From Caulobacter sp. S45 (GTDB lineage Bacteria > Pseudomonadota > Alphaproteobacteria > Caulobacterales > Caulobacteraceae), in assembly GCF_009765965.1 (NCBI RefSeq), contig NZ_LMUL01000014.1:2443157-2506300 (forward strand): 63,144 nucleotides of DNA. Direction: 5' to 3'. Below, piece after piece: positions 8,787 to 20,739 of the stretch. Made by a program: the position numbers and the translations under genes. Positions within the stretch are counted from its first letter, which is position 1. Every line of letters starts with the position of its first letter. The notes under the pieces were generated by a model, which did not search any database, had not been told where the DNA came from, and was given only the letters and a program-made list of their open reading frames with translations.

Positions 8787-9356
8787 ATGGCTGGCTCCAA
8801 CCGGCTCGTCGTCGGGATTTCCGGGGCGTCGGGCATCGTCTACGGCGTCAAGGCGCTCCAACTGCTGCGCGATGCGGGGGTGGAGAGCCACCTGGTCATG
8901 AGCCGCGCCGCCCAGGTCACCCTGGCGCACGAGATGGACATGAAGGTCGCCGCCGTCGAGGCTCTGGCCACCAAGGTCTACAAGGCCGAGGACATCGGGG
9001 CCGCCATCTCCAGCGGCTCCTTCGCCACCATGGGCATGCTGGTCGCGCCATGCTCGATCCGCAGCCTGTCGGAGATCGCCACCGGCGTCACCTCGACCCT
9101 GTTGCCTCGCGCCGCCGACGTGGCGCTGAAGGAACGTCGCCGGGTGGTGCTCTTGGTACGGGAATCGCCCCTGCACGCCGGCCACTTGCGCAGTATGCTG
9201 GCCGTGACCGAGATGGGCGCCATCGTCGCCCCGCCCGTGCCGGCCTTCTACGCTCGCCCCGACAGCCTGGACGCCATGGTCGAGCACACCGTGGTCCGGG
9301 CGCTGGACCTGTTCGGCATCGAGGCCGGAAAGATCAACCGTTGGGGCGGGGGCTGA
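8787..9356 (+). CDS. ubiX: UbiX-family flavin prenyltransferase
   Basis: 189 aa, full length for UbiX/Pad1. The flavin-binding start VVGISGASGIVYG and the central CSIRSLSEIATG segment are characteristic. The enzyme joins a dimethylallyl group to FMN, giving prenyl-FMN for UbiD decarboxylases. Its place at the end of the operon that opens with ubiD suggests it serves that enzyme, and perhaps also the second UbiD at 38450-40099, whose cluster has no ubiX. A separate ubiX for ubiquinone synthesis elsewhere in the genome cannot be excluded. It converges on mnmH, with a palindromic repeat between. Confidence 0.93.
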   Translation: MAGSNRLVVGISGASGIVYGVKALQLLRDAGVESHLVMSRAAQVTLAHEMDMKVAAVEALATKVYKAEDIGAAISSGSFATMGMLVAPCSIRSLSEIATGVTSTLLPRAADVALKERRRVVLLVRESPLHAGHLRSMLAVTEMGAIVAPPVPAFYARPDSLDAMVEHTVVRALDLFGIEAGKINRWGGG

Positions 9357-9362
9357 CCGTTC

Positions 9363-9474
9363 CTGCGTGCTTCGAGACGCGGCTGACGCCGCTCCTCAGC
9401 ATGACGAGACTTTGTAGGCTGCAAAAACCTTCGTCATCCTGAGGAGCCCCGAAGGGGCGTCTCGAAGGACGCAG
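9363..9474. repeat. Palindromic intergenic repeat, copy 1
   Basis: Two head-to-head units of about 44 bases (CTGCGTGCTTCGAGACGC... and ...GTCTCGAAGGACGCAG) flank a short AT-richer spacer. Each unit has its own mini-hairpin: GCGGC-TGAC-GCCGC on the left, GCCCC-GAA-GGGGC on the right. The copy lies between convergent ubiX and mnmH and its right unit supplies the last codons and stop of mnmH. Related copies are at 30704 and 60030. Confidence 0.9.
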
Positions 9475-10558
9475 GACATCCCCGCCCATAGATATCGACC
9501 ACCTCCGCGATCCGATCCGCGGCCTCGTTCTGCTGCGCCGCGTCGAGCCCCGCCATCGCGATGGTCGCCAGCCGCCGGTGCGCGGGCCCATCCCGATCCG
9601 CGCGCCCATAGGCCGGATCGTAGTGTTCGCGGATCAGCGACAACGCGAACTCCGTCCAGGCGCCCTGAGCCAGCAAGGCCCGCCAACCCTCGCGTTGCGC
9701 CTTGCCGAGATGGACCGGAAGCCGGTCGATCAGCGCATTCAGCGCGGCCACATCGGCGGTGACGTCGCCATAGGCCGTGGCCAAGTAGTCGGCGCGCGCA
9801 TGGTCGGGCGCCTCCAGTTCGATCCGGGGGGCGTCCTGCATCACGCTCCACAGGCTGGGCGGTATCAGCAGGTCGCCGATCTTGCTGGATTCCGCCTCGA
9901 TCACCACCGGGCGGGCGGGATCGAACAGCGAGAGCGCCGCCCATAACCAGCTTTCGAACAGCTTCTGGCTCGGTTGCGGCTTTCCGGGACGCGCGCCGAA
10001 CAGCGAGCCACGATGATGGGCCAGCCCCTCCAGGTCCAGCGTCTGTATCCCGCGCGCCGCCAGCCGGTGCAAGATCTCGGTCTTGGCGGCGCCGGTATGG
10101 CCCGACAGCAAGACCGCCCGAATGGGCCAGGGCGCGCCGTACATCGCTTCGACCACCTGGCGGCGATAGGTGGCGTAGCCGCCCTGCAGCGTCGTGGTCC
10201 GCCAGCCGATCTGGGACAGCACGGTCGCCATCGCCGCCGACCGCTGCCCTCCGCGCCAGCAGTAGACCAGGACCCGATAGTTCGCCGGCCGGTCGTGCAG
10301 CACGTTGTGGAGGTGGGCGCCGATGTTCTGCGCGATCAGCGCCGCGCCCAGCCGTCGCGCCTGGAACTTGGATTGCTGGACATAGATCGTCCCCACCTCC
10401 GCTCGCTGCGCATCGTCCAGGACCGGCAGGTTGATGGCGCCGGGAACATGGTCGATTGCGAACTCGGAGGGGCTGCGCACGTCGATGACGTCATCGAAGG
10501 CCTGAGCCCAGATCGCCCCGTCGTACTGTTCCACCACCTTGTACATTTCCGCACTCAT
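9434..10558 (-). CDS. mnmH: tRNA 2-selenouridine/geranyl-2-thiouridine synthase
   Basis: 374 aa from the ATG at 10558 (MSAEMYKVV); an in-frame upstream ATG at 10621 adds 21 low-complexity residues. An N-terminal rhodanese domain carries the catalytic Cys100 (VYCWRGGQRSAA), and a P-loop domain follows with SGHTGAAKT at about 152-160. MnmH replaces sulfur by selenium in the wobble 2-thiouridine of some tRNAs, through a geranylated intermediate. No selD is seen nearby. The final residues (SFETPLRGSSG) are encoded by the right unit of palindromic repeat copy 1, so the natural C-terminus was apparently replaced or extended by repeat insertion. Confidence 0.9.
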   Translation of the reverse strand: MSAEMYKVVEQYDGAIWAQAFDDVIDVRSPSEFAIDHVPGAINLPVLDDAQRAEVGTIYVQQSKFQARRLGAALIAQNIGAHLHNVLHDRPANYRVLVYCWRGGQRSAAMATVLSQIGWRTTTLQGGYATYRRQVVEAMYGAPWPIRAVLLSGHTGAAKTEILHRLAARGIQTLDLEGLAHHRGSLFGARPGKPQPSQKLFESWLWAALSLFDPARPVVIEAESSKIGDLLIPPSLWSVMQDAPRIELEAPDHARADYLATAYGDVTADVAALNALIDRLPVHLGKAQREGWRALLAQGAWTEFALSLIREHYDPAYGRADRDGPAHRRLATIAMAGLDAAQQNEAADRIAEVVDIYGRGCPASFETPLRGSSG

Positions 10559-10722
10559 CGGCGGCGTGAGAGGGGCTTGCAAGGCCGGCGTGGGGCGGTT
10601 TCTGCCGGAGGGATGCGGCAAGCGCCGCCGTGCCAGACCGCGCGCTCAAGCTAATAAATTGAATTTCCTGCCCTTCTGGCCGGCATGCCTATTGCTCAGC
10701 TTGTCTCGAGCGCGAAAGAGGG

Positions 10723-10751
10723 TTGAAAGTGGAACAAAACAGGAATAAGAA
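10723..10751 (+). promoter_or_regulatory. Promoter with embedded SOS (LexA) box for the sidA-like gene
   Basis: A near-consensus promoter, TTGAAA (10723-10728), 17-base spacer, TAAGAA (10746-10751), lies just upstream of the 29-codon gene. GAAC-N7-GAAT (10732-10746) fills the spacer and touches the -10. On the other strand this reads ATTC-N7-GTTC, one base from the alphaproteobacterial LexA box GTTC-N7-GTTC. LexA bound here would block RNA polymerase. Confidence 0.65.
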
Positions 10752-10778
10752 CAAACCCGCAACTTTGAGGGGTTCGCT

Positions 10779-10868
10779 ATGATCCGTTTAGCTCGCGACT
10801 CGATGGCGCTTGCGTCCGTCGGCGGCTTCGTCTGGATGGTATGCGCGGCGGTTCAGTTCGTGCGGTGA
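10779..10868 (+). CDS. sidA: 29-aa membrane peptide, probable SOS-induced division inhibitor SidA homologue
   Basis: The gene is very short: ATG 10779, TGA 10866-10868, 29 residues. A strong Shine-Dalgarno (GAGGGG, 10767-10772) lies 6 bases before the ATG. The peptide begins with a basic MIRLARDS and continues with one hydrophobic helix (MALASVGGFVWMVCAAVQFV) ending in Arg, fitting a single-pass inner-membrane peptide. Caulobacter crescentus SidA is a 29-aa, LexA-controlled inner-membrane peptide that blocks division through the FtsW/FtsN machinery, and as I recall its gene lies beside dnaE. Length, topology, SOS-type promoter and the dnaE neighbour (29 bases downstream) all match. The identity is inference; sequence similarity could not be checked. 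Confidence 0.75.
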   Translation: MIRLARDSMALASVGGFVWMVCAAVQFVR

Positions 10869-10897
10869 GTCGCGCCGCCTGAGGTTCGGAGACGGCG

Positions 10898-14365
<3,468 letters not shown>

Positions 14366-14490
14366 GGGTTAGGAGGGGAGCGGGAGGACTCGGCCTTTCA
14401 CCGTCTTTCACCGAGATCTACCCCCGCAACACTCCCGAATGCTCACGACGCTTGATATTTCGCTCGGTTTTGCCTATCTCCCGCTGCATC

Positions 14491-14512
14491 CCACACGCAG
14501 ACGTGCGGTTGG
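14491..14512 (+). promoter_or_regulatory. Possible hairpin in the rpsB leader
   Basis: The 231 bases between dnaE and rpsB hold no credible gene. At 14491-14512 a stem can form, CCA/TGG plus CGCA-GACG-TGCG, separated by a 2x2 internal loop. Ribosomal-protein leaders often bind the gene product, but I cannot match this one to a known S2 leader class. Confidence 0.25.
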
Positions 14513-14596
14513 CGGCCACAAGCCGTCCAGTCGCTTCCGGCGCTCGAAAGGGCGATCTTGTCTGCGGAGGCCTACCGGAAATAGGAAACCGACATC

Positions 14597-15475
14597 ATGG
14601 CTCTGCCTGAATTCAATATGCGCCAACTGCTCGAAGCGGGCGCCCACTTCGGCCACCAGACCCACCGCTGGAACCCGAAGATGGAGCGCTACATCTTCGG
14701 CTCGCGCTCCAACATCCATATCATCGACCTGTCGCAGTCGATCCCGCTGCTGCACCAGGCGCTGCTCAAGGTGCGCGAAGTGGCGGCCGGCGGCGGTCGC
14801 GTGCTGTTCGTGGGCACCAAGCGCCAGGCGCAGGATCCGGTGTCGATCGCGGCCAAGCGCTGCGCCCAATACTACGTCAACCACCGTTGGCTGGGCGGCA
14901 CGCTCACCAACTGGCGCACCATCTCCGGCTCGATCCAGCGCCTGCGGGAACTGGAAGTGCTGATGGAGACCGGCGGCGAGGGGCGCTCCAAGAAGGAGCT
15001 GCTGACCCTGACCCGCGAGCGCGAGAAGCTCGAGCTGTCGCTGGGCGGCATCAAGGACATGGGCGGCATCCCCGACCTGATGTTCGTGATCGACACCAAC
15101 AAGGAGTCGATCGCCATCCAGGAAGCGCGCAAGCTCAACATCCCGGTCGTGGCCATCCTGGACACCAACTCCGATCCGGACGGCGTCGCCTATCCGGTGC
15201 CGGGCAACGACGACGCGGCCCGCGCGCTGCAGCTCTATTGCGACCTGGTGGCCGATTCGGTGCTGGACGGCCTGGCGGCTGGCCAGTCGGCGTCGGGCAT
15301 GGACCTGGGCGCGATGGAAACGCCCGCGGCCGAGCCCGCCCTGCGCGAGACCCCGACGCCCGAGCCTGTGAAGGCCGAGCCCGTTGCGGTTGAGCCTGTG
15401 GCGGTCGAGGAAGCTCCGGCCGAGGCGACCGGGGAAGCCCTGGACGCGGCGGCGAGCGAGCCGGCTTCGGCCTGA
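14597..15475 (+). CDS. rpsB: 30S ribosomal protein S2
   Basis: 292 aa. The core is standard S2: [20 protein letters not shown] at the start, then GTKRQAQ and [15 protein letters not shown], and [12 protein letters not shown] later. Beyond about residue 240 there is a Pro/Ala/Glu-rich tail of roughly 50 residues with repeated EPV(A/K) units that E. coli S2 lacks; such acidic tails occur in alphaproteobacterial S2. It is followed by tsf, the usual bacterial pair, with a strong hairpin in the gap. Confidence 0.98.
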   Translation: MALPEFNMRQLLEAGAHFGHQTHRWNPKMERYIFGSRSNIHIIDLSQSIPLLHQALLKVREVAAGGGRVLFVGTKRQAQDPVSIAAKRCAQYYVNHRWLGGTLTNWRTISGSIQRLRELEVLMETGGEGRSKKELLTLTREREKLELSLGGIKDMGGIPDLMFVIDTNKESIAIQEARKLNIPVVAILDTNSDPDGVAYPVPGNDDAARALQLYCDLVADSVLDGLAAGQSASGMDLGAMETPAAEPALRETPTPEPVKAEPVAVEPVAVEEAPAEATGEALDAAASEPASA

Positions 15476-15522
15476 CGTCCTCGTTCCGCAGCGTGTAAGG
15501 CTGCGGCTGAGACGGTTTCGAC

Positions 15523-15553
15523 ATGCAGCCCCGCTAAGCTGGTGGGGCTGCAT
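15523..15553 (+). terminator. Hairpin between rpsB and tsf, possible attenuator
   Basis: A perfect 10-base inverted repeat, ATGCAGCCCC (15523-15532) and GGGGCTGCAT (15544-15553), surrounds an 11-base loop. No clean T-run follows, so it may pause or partly terminate rpsB transcription, or protect the rpsB mRNA end, rather than stop it fully. The tsf Shine-Dalgarno AGGAGAG lies 20 bases downstream. Confidence 0.6.
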
Positions 15554-15586
15554 AGATTCGTTTGAACATTTCTAGAGGAGAGAGCC

Positions 15587-16528
15587 ATGGCCGAAATCAC
15601 GGCTGCGCTCGTTAAGGACCTGCGCGAAAAGTCCGGCGTGGGCATGATGGACTGCAAGAAAGCGCTCGTCGAAACCGGCGGCGACATCGAAGCCGCCATG
15701 GACTGGCTGCGCACCAAGGGCCTGTCCAAGGCCGCCAAGAAGGCTGACCGCATCGCCGCCGAAGGCCTCGTGGCCGTGGCCCTGCGCGACGACGGCAAGG
15801 GCATGATCGGCGCCGTGGTCGAGGTGAACGCCGAGACCGATTTCGTGGCCCGCAACGACAAGTTCCAGGCTGCGGCCCGCGCCATCGCCAAGACCGCGCT
15901 CGACGTGGACGGCGGCGTGGACAAGCTGGTCGACGCCAAGGTCGACGGCGGCGAGACCGTGGGCGAACTGCTCACCGGCCTGATCGCCACCATCGGCGAG
16001 AACATGACCGCGCGCCGCATGGCCCGCTTCGTGGTCTCCGAGGGCGTGGTCGCGGCCTATGTCCACAATGCGGTTTCGCCGGACCTCGGCCGGATCGGCG
16101 TGCTGGTCGCGCTGCAATCCTCGGCCGGAGACAAGGCCAAGCTGACCGAACTCGGCCGCAAGATCGGCATGCACATCGCCGCCACCTCGCCCCTATCGCT
16201 GTCGGTCGAGGACATCGATCCGGCTGCGGTGGTGCGTGAGCGCGCCATCTTCACCGAGCAGGCCGAACAGTCTGGCAAGCCTGCCGGCGTGATCGAGAAG
16301 ATGGTCGAGGGCCGTATCCGCAAGTTCTACGAGGAAGTCGTGCTGCTGAAGCAGGCCTTCGTCATGAACCCGGACCAGACCATCGAGCAGCTCCTGGCCG
16401 AACAGGCCAAGGCGCTGGGCGCCCCGATCCAGCTCACCGGCTTCATCCGGTTGGCGTTGGGCGAAGGTGTGCAGAAGACCCCGGATGACTTCGCCGGCGA
16501 AGTCGCCGCCCTGACCGGCCAAGCCTAA
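15587..16528 (+). CDS. tsf: Elongation factor Ts
   Basis: 313 aa. The N-terminal UBA-like domain ([20 protein letters not shown]) is followed by the EF-Tu-contacting motif ETDFVARND at about residues 85-93, with a C-terminal coiled module ending in [11 protein letters not shown]-Ts recycles EF-Tu-GDP to EF-Tu-GTP. A strong ribosome-binding site AGGAGAGAG precedes the ATG. An intrinsic terminator closes the rpsB-tsf unit, so pyrH downstream needs its own promoter. Confidence 0.98.
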   Translation: MAEITAALVKDLREKSGVGMMDCKKALVETGGDIEAAMDWLRTKGLSKAAKKADRIAAEGLVAVALRDDGKGMIGAVVEVNAETDFVARNDKFQAAARAIAKTALDVDGGVDKLVDAKVDGGETVGELLTGLIATIGENMTARRMARFVVSEGVVAAYVHNAVSPDLGRIGVLVALQSSAGDKAKLTELGRKIGMHIAATSPLSLSVEDIDPAAVVRERAIFTEQAEQSGKPAGVIEKMVEGRIRKFYEEVVLLKQAFVMNPDQTIEQLLAEQAKALGAPIQLTGFIRLALGEGVQKTPDDFAGEVAALTGQA

Positions 16529-16551
16529 GCGTCTTTTACGAACGTATTCGG

Positions 16552-16585
16552 AACGCGCTCCCCTTGTGGGAGCGCGTTTTCGTTT
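16552..16585 (+). terminator. Rho-independent terminator of rpsB-tsf
   Basis: A perfect 11-base stem, AACGCGCTCCC (16552-16562) and GGGAGCGCGTT (16568-16578), with loop CTTGT, is followed by TTTTCGTTT. It lies 24 bases after the tsf stop codon and can also serve the converging hydrolase gene on the other strand. Confidence 0.92.
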
Positions 16586-16628
16586 GGGCCCCTGGCCAAA
16601 GCAGCCTCCATTCGGTGGCCGACACCGG

Positions 16629-17522
16629 TCAGGTTCGGGCGTCACACCCCTTGATGAAGGCGTGGACCGCTTCAGCGACCTCGCCCGGCGCTTCCCGAGG
16701 TGGGAAATGACCGATCCCGTCGAGCAGCAGGCGCTGGTAGCCGGCGGTGAAGCAGTCCTCCATGCCTTCCGAGCCGGCAGGCTCGTCACAGAAGTCCGCA
16801 CCGCCCTGGATCATCAGGGTCGGAGTGGCCAGGCGATAGACGCCGGTCAGCCGCTGTTGCAGCGCTTCGTAGCGGGGATCGACCTGCTGGCGGGTCCAAC
16901 GTGAGCGATAGCCGCTCAGGGTGACCGCGACCCAGTCCGGATTGTCGAAGCTCCTGGCGGTTTCCTCAAACTCGGCCGTGTCGAACCAACCCCGTGGGCT
17001 CCAGGTCTCCCACTGGAGGCGGGCGAAGCCCCTGGGGTCGGCCTTCACCGCCGCGGCCCCCGCGTCGACCGACATGAACCATTGATACCAGAAGCTTCGC
17101 GCCTGGGAGAAGGTGGAGGTCCTGAAGGCGGCTCCGGGCTGGAACGCCAGGGCCGCTCCGACCACATGGGTCACGCGATGGGGGAACAGGGCGGCCAGGC
17201 TATAGGCGGCGCGGGCGCCCCAGTCGTGACCCACGATGGCGAAACGCTGGACGCCCAGGCCGTCCATGAGGTCGAGCGCGTCCTGCGCCAGCGCCACGCC
17301 ACGACCGTCCCGGATCGTGTCCGGGGAAAGAAACCGCGTCGGGCCGAAGCCGCGCAAGTAGGGCGTTATCGTCCGATAGCCCATGGCCCGAAGGCGGGGC
17401 GCGACCTCCCGCCAGCCCCGCACGTCGTCTGGCCAGCCGTGCAGGAGCAGGATCGCCGGATCGGAAACGGCGCCGCCGTCCTCATAGTGGATTTCGAGGA
17501 TGTCGGTGTTGAGCTCGGTCAA
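16629..17522 (-). CDS. Alpha/beta-hydrolase, epoxide hydrolase-like
   Basis: 297 aa. The fold is shown by the oxyanion motif HGWPDD (28-33) and the nucleophile elbow GHDWG with Asp100. An Asp nucleophile marks the epoxide hydrolase/haloalkane dehalogenase/fluoroacetate dehalogenase branch. The catalytic His is in DGIGHFPPREAP near residue 275. No signal peptide is present, so it should act in the cytoplasm. The gene lies on the minus strand between tsf and pyrH, which are normally adjacent on one strand, so it looks like an insertion into a conserved block. The substrate is unknown. Confidence 0.85.
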   Translation of the reverse strand: MTELNTDILEIHYEDGGAVSDPAILLLHGWPDDVRGWREVAPRLRAMGYRTITPYLRGFGPTRFLSPDTIRDGRGVALAQDALDLMDGLGVQRFAIVGHDWGARAAYSLAALFPHRVTHVVGAALAFQPGAAFRTSTFSQARSFWYQWFMSVDAGAAAVKADPRGFARLQWETWSPRGWFDTAEFEETARSFDNPDWVAVTLSGYRSRWTRQQVDPRYEALQQRLTGVYRLATPTLMIQGGADFCDEPAGSEGMEDCFTAGYQRLLLDGIGHFPPREAPGEVAEAVHAFIKGCDART

Positions 17523-17776
17523 GGTCCCGCTCCATCCTTGGGTCGCCGCCCGCCAAGGCCGTCCCGCTGCAAAATTCTTTGCGCCTGCCTGGGGTTCCGT
17601 CCCCGCGCGTCTATCGCTGCGGGGAGAGTTGCCTGTAGAAAGCCCCAGGTCGCTGCGATCCGGTCATCCCCTCGCAAAATGGGCGGGTCGGCTCGCACGT
17701 CCACTTTTCGCGTGCGCCCCGGCGGGCGTAATGTAGTTTCCACCTGCCGATTCCGCGGCGTTGAAGCGGCCTGCCC

Positions 17777-18547
17777 ATGACTCTTGTTTCGCCAGCCGCG
17801 CCATCGCCCGGCGCTCCCCGTTCGCGCTACAAGAAGGTCCTGCTCAAGGTGTCGGGCGAGGTGCTGATGGGCGATACGCCCTATGGCATCGACATGAACA
17901 CCGTGGATGCGGTGGCCCGCGAGGTGGCCGAGATCGTGGCTCTGGGCGTGGAGCTCTGCCTGGTCATCGGCGGCGGCAACATCTTCCGCGGCCTGTCGGG
18001 CGCCGCCAAGGGCATGGAGCGGGCCAGCGCCGACTATATGGGCATGCTGGCCACGGTGATGAACGCGCTCGCCGTGCAGAACGCCCTGGAGCGCCACGGG
18101 GTCGAGACCCGGGTCCAGTCCGCCATCCCCATGGCCTCGGTGTGCGAGCCCTACATCCGGCGTCGCGCGCTGCGGCACCTGGAGAAGGGCAGGGTGGTGA
18201 TCTTCGCCGCCGGCACCGGCAATCCCTTCTTCACCACCGACACCGCCGCAGCCCTGCGCGCCGCCGAGATCGGCTGCGACGTGCTGATGAAGGGCACCAG
18301 CGTCGATGGAGTCTACACCGCCGATCCCAAGCGCGACCCCAATGCGGTGCGTTACGACCGGCTGACCTATCTTGAGGTCCTGGCCCAGGACCTTAAGGTG
18401 ATGGACGCATCGGCGATCAGCCTGATGCGGGAGAACGGCATACCGATCATCGTGTTCTCGATCCGACGCCCCGGCGCCTTGATGGATGTGCTGACGGGCG
18501 ACGGCGTGCATACGGTGATCACCGAACAGCCGCCCACGGCGACCTGA
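17777..18547 (+). CDS. pyrH: UMP kinase
   Basis: 256 aa, with a short N-terminal extension before the amino-acid-kinase core [14 protein letters not shown]. The GGGNIFRG glycine loop, [10 protein letters not shown] and [14 protein letters not shown] motifs are standard for bacterial PyrH. It phosphorylates UMP to UDP for RNA, UDP-sugar and CTP synthesis. The 254 bases upstream contain no other gene and must hold its promoter, but I see no strong -35/-10 pair. frr follows after 13 bases, the normal pyrH-frr unit. Confidence 0.97.
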   Translation: MTLVSPAAPSPGAPRSRYKKVLLKVSGEVLMGDTPYGIDMNTVDAVAREVAEIVALGVELCLVIGGGNIFRGLSGAAKGMERASADYMGMLATVMNALAVQNALERHGVETRVQSAIPMASVCEPYIRRRALRHLEKGRVVIFAAGTGNPFFTTDTAAALRAAEIGCDVLMKGTSVDGVYTADPKRDPNAVRYDRLTYLEVLAQDLKVMDASAISLMRENGIPIIVFSIRRPGALMDVLTGDGVHTVITEQPPTAT

Positions 18548-18560
18548 GACGAACGAGACG

Positions 18561-19118
18561 ATGAGCAAGCCCGATCTGACCAGTTTCCGCGATCGCATGG
18601 ACAAGGCGGTCGACGCCCTGAAAGAGGAGTTCGGCGGCCTGCGCACCGGGCGCGCCAACGCCGGCCTGCTCGAGCCGGTGATGGTCGAGGCCTATGGCTC
18701 GACCATGCCGCTGACTTCGGTGGGCTCGATCAGCGTGCCCGAGCCGCGGATGATCACCGTCAGCGTCTGGGACAAGGGCCTGGTGATCCCGACCGAGAAG
18801 GCGATCCGCAACGCGGGCCTGGGCCTGAACCCGATTACCGATGGCCAGACCCTGCGCATCCCCGTCCCGCCTCTCACCGAGGAACGCAGGCGCGATCTGG
18901 TCAAGCTGGCCGGCAAGTACGCCGAGCAGCAGCGCGTGGCCGTGCGCAACGTGCGCCGCGACGCCATGGAGGACCTGAAGAAGGCCCAGAAGGACGGGGC
19001 CATCTCGGAGGACGAGAGCAAGAAGGGCGGCGAGGACGTGCAGGGGTTCACCGACGCGGCGGTGAAGCGCATCGACGACGCCTTGAAAAACAAAGAACAA
19101 GAGATCATGCAGGTTTAA
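18561..19118 (+). CDS. frr: Ribosome recycling factor
   Basis: 185 aa, exactly the RRF length. It has the long three-helix-bundle domain ([21 protein letters not shown] at the start, the C-terminal helix ending [13 protein letters not shown]) and the central domain with [26 protein letters not shown] splits post-termination ribosomes together with EF-G. It is in the conserved order pyrH-frr-uppS with 45 bases before uppS. Confidence 0.98.
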   Translation: MSKPDLTSFRDRMDKAVDALKEEFGGLRTGRANAGLLEPVMVEAYGSTMPLTSVGSISVPEPRMITVSVWDKGLVIPTEKAIRNAGLGLNPITDGQTLRIPVPPLTEERRRDLVKLAGKYAEQQRVAVRNVRRDAMEDLKKAQKDGAISEDESKKGGEDVQGFTDAAVKRIDDALKNKEQEIMQV

Positions 19119-19163
19119 TGACCGAGGGCGGCGGCGGAACGCGGGGGCAAGAAGAGAGCGTTC

Positions 19164-19922
19164 ATGTCGCCTAAACCGGTTCATACGGTCGAGTCGGACG
19201 CCGCGCGCCATGTCGCCATCATCATGGATGGCAATGGCCGCTGGGCCAAGGCGCGTGGGTTGCCACGCACGTTCGGCCATCGCGCGGGCGTGAATGCGCT
19301 CAAGCGCACGGTGGAGGCCGCGCCGGATTACGGCGTGCAGTGGCTGACCGTGTTCGGCTTTTCCACCGAGAACTGGCGACGTCCGGCGACCGAGGTCTCC
19401 GAGCTGATGAAGCTGATGAAGGCCTACGTATCCAGCGATCTCGATCGCCTGGCGCGCGAGGGCGTGCGGGTGCACGTGATCGGCCGCCGCGACAACCTCA
19501 CCCGCGACATCCTGGATGTGATCGACCGGGCGGAGAGCAGCACCCGCCACAACGACCGCTTCCATCTGCAAGTGGCCTTCAATTATGGTGGCCGGGCCGA
19601 TATCGCCGACGCCGCCCGGCGCTACGCCGCCGCCGTGCTGTCGGGTGAAACGCCCGCCGACGACGGCGATGCGGAGGCCCTGTTCCAGCGCTATCTGTCC
19701 ACCGCCGAGGGGCCGCCGGTCGATCTGATCATCCGCACCTCCGGCGAGCGCCGGCTGTCCAACTTTCTGCTCTGGGAAGCCGCCTACGCCGAGCTGGTGT
19801 TCCAGGACGTGCTCTGGCCCGACTATGGTCCCGAGGCGCTGGGCGCCGCCATCGCCGAGTACCAGGCCCGCGAACGCCGTTATGGCGGAGCCGAGGTCGA
19901 TGACGTCCTTGCGGCAGGCTAG
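19164..19922 (+). CDS. uppS: Undecaprenyl diphosphate synthase (cis-prenyltransferase)
   Basis: 252 aa. The catalytic Asp lies in MDGNGRWAKARGL near the N-terminus, FSTENWRRP follows, and RTSGERRLSNFLLWE near residue 195 binds diphosphate. It adds eight isoprene units to farnesyl diphosphate to make the C55 carrier for peptidoglycan and O-antigen. The 3' end overlaps the cdsA start by 23 bases, so the two are probably translationally coupled. Confidence 0.97.
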   Translation: MSPKPVHTVESDAARHVAIIMDGNGRWAKARGLPRTFGHRAGVNALKRTVEAAPDYGVQWLTVFGFSTENWRRPATEVSELMKLMKAYVSSDLDRLAREGVRVHVIGRRDNLTRDILDVIDRAESSTRHNDRFHLQVAFNYGGRADIADAARRYAAAVLSGETPADDGDAEALFQRYLSTAEGPPVDLIIRTSGERRLSNFLLWEAAYAELVFQDVLWPDYGPEALGAAIAEYQARERRYGGAEVDDVLAAG

Positions 19923-20739
19923 GCGCTTCGATTGGTCGAACCTCAGGGTTAGGGCGGTGTCGGCGGCGGTCCTGGCGCCGCTCGCCCTGATCGCTGTCTG
20001 GTATGGCGGCGTCGCCTTCCTGGTGGGGGTCTGGATCGCCGTCGCGCTGCTGGCGCTGGAGTGGGGCACGATGAGCGCGCCCCAGCATCCGATCCAGGCC
20101 GCCGTGACCATGGCCCTGATCATGCTGCTGTCCGCGATCACCGTGGACCTGGGCTATTTCAAGAGCGCCTGGCTGGTGATCTGTCTCGGCGCCTGGGTGG
20201 CGGTCGGGATGGCGGCGTTGCGCAAGCTCGGCGACCGGGCGGCGGACGAGGGCTTTGGGGTGCTGTATCTGGGCGCGCCCACCGTGGCGCTGCTGTGGCT
20301 GCGCAGCGGCGACAGCGGGCGAGGCTGGGTGTTGTCGCTGCTGGCCGTCACCTGGGCGGCCGACATCGGCGCCTTCCTCGGCGGCAACCTCTTTCGCGGA
20401 CCCAAGCTCTGGCCGCGCATCTCGCCCAACAAGACCTGGTCGGGTTTCTTTACCGGCCTCGCCGCCGCCATGGCCGTCGCAGAGGCTGTGGCCCTTTGCC
20501 TGGGTCGCCAAGGCGGACCTGTGGTAGCCTGGGCATGGCTGGCCGGCCTGATCGTGGGTTTGGCCACCATGGCCGGCGACCTCTGCGAGTCCATGATCAA
20601 GCGCCGGTTCGGCGTGAAGGATTCCGGCAGTATAATCCCCGGTCATGGCGGCCTGCTCGACCGAGTCGACGGGCTGATGTTCGCCACAGTGGCCATGGCC
20701 GCTGTTCGCCTTGCCGGCCGTTACGGAGCCTTTTCCTGA
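19900..20739 (+). CDS. cdsA: Phosphatidate cytidylyltransferase
   Basis: 279 aa from the ATG at 19900 ([12 protein letters not shown]), chosen because GGAG and GAGG precede it and the upstream extension is unlike the family; an ATG at 19882 is an alternative. Several hydrophobic membrane segments are followed by the C-terminal CDP-DAG synthase signature region, seen here as [19 protein letters not shown]. The inner-membrane enzyme makes CDP-diacylglycerol for all phospholipids. Its stop shares a base with the dxr start (TGATG). Confidence 0.95.
   Translation: MTSLRQARRFDWSNLRVRAVSAAVLAPLALIAVWYGGVAFLVGVWIAVALLALEWGTMSAPQHPIQAAVTMALIMLLSAITVDLGYFKSAWLVICLGAWVAVGMAALRKLGDRAADEGFGVLYLGAPTVALLWLRSGDSGRGWVLSLLAVTWAADIGAFLGGNLFRGPKLWPRISPNKTWSGFFTGLAAAMAVAEAVALCLGRQGGPVVAWAWLAGLIVGLATMAGDLCESMIKRRFGVKDSGSIIPGHGGLLDRVDGLMFATVAMAAVRLAGRYGAFS

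Noticed and set aside
855-9356. Complete furoate or HMF (hmf) degradation cluster
   Set aside because: The UbiD, Mo-enzyme, crotonase and UbiX parts resemble it, but there is no furoyl-CoA ligase, and an extradiol dioxygenase is present.
20061-20738. Long N-terminal extension of dxr reaching into cdsA
   Set aside because: The extra residues are Arg/Gly/His-rich shadow sequence of cdsA. Dxr starts naturally at 20739 with NADPH-binding LGSTGSVG close to the N-terminus.
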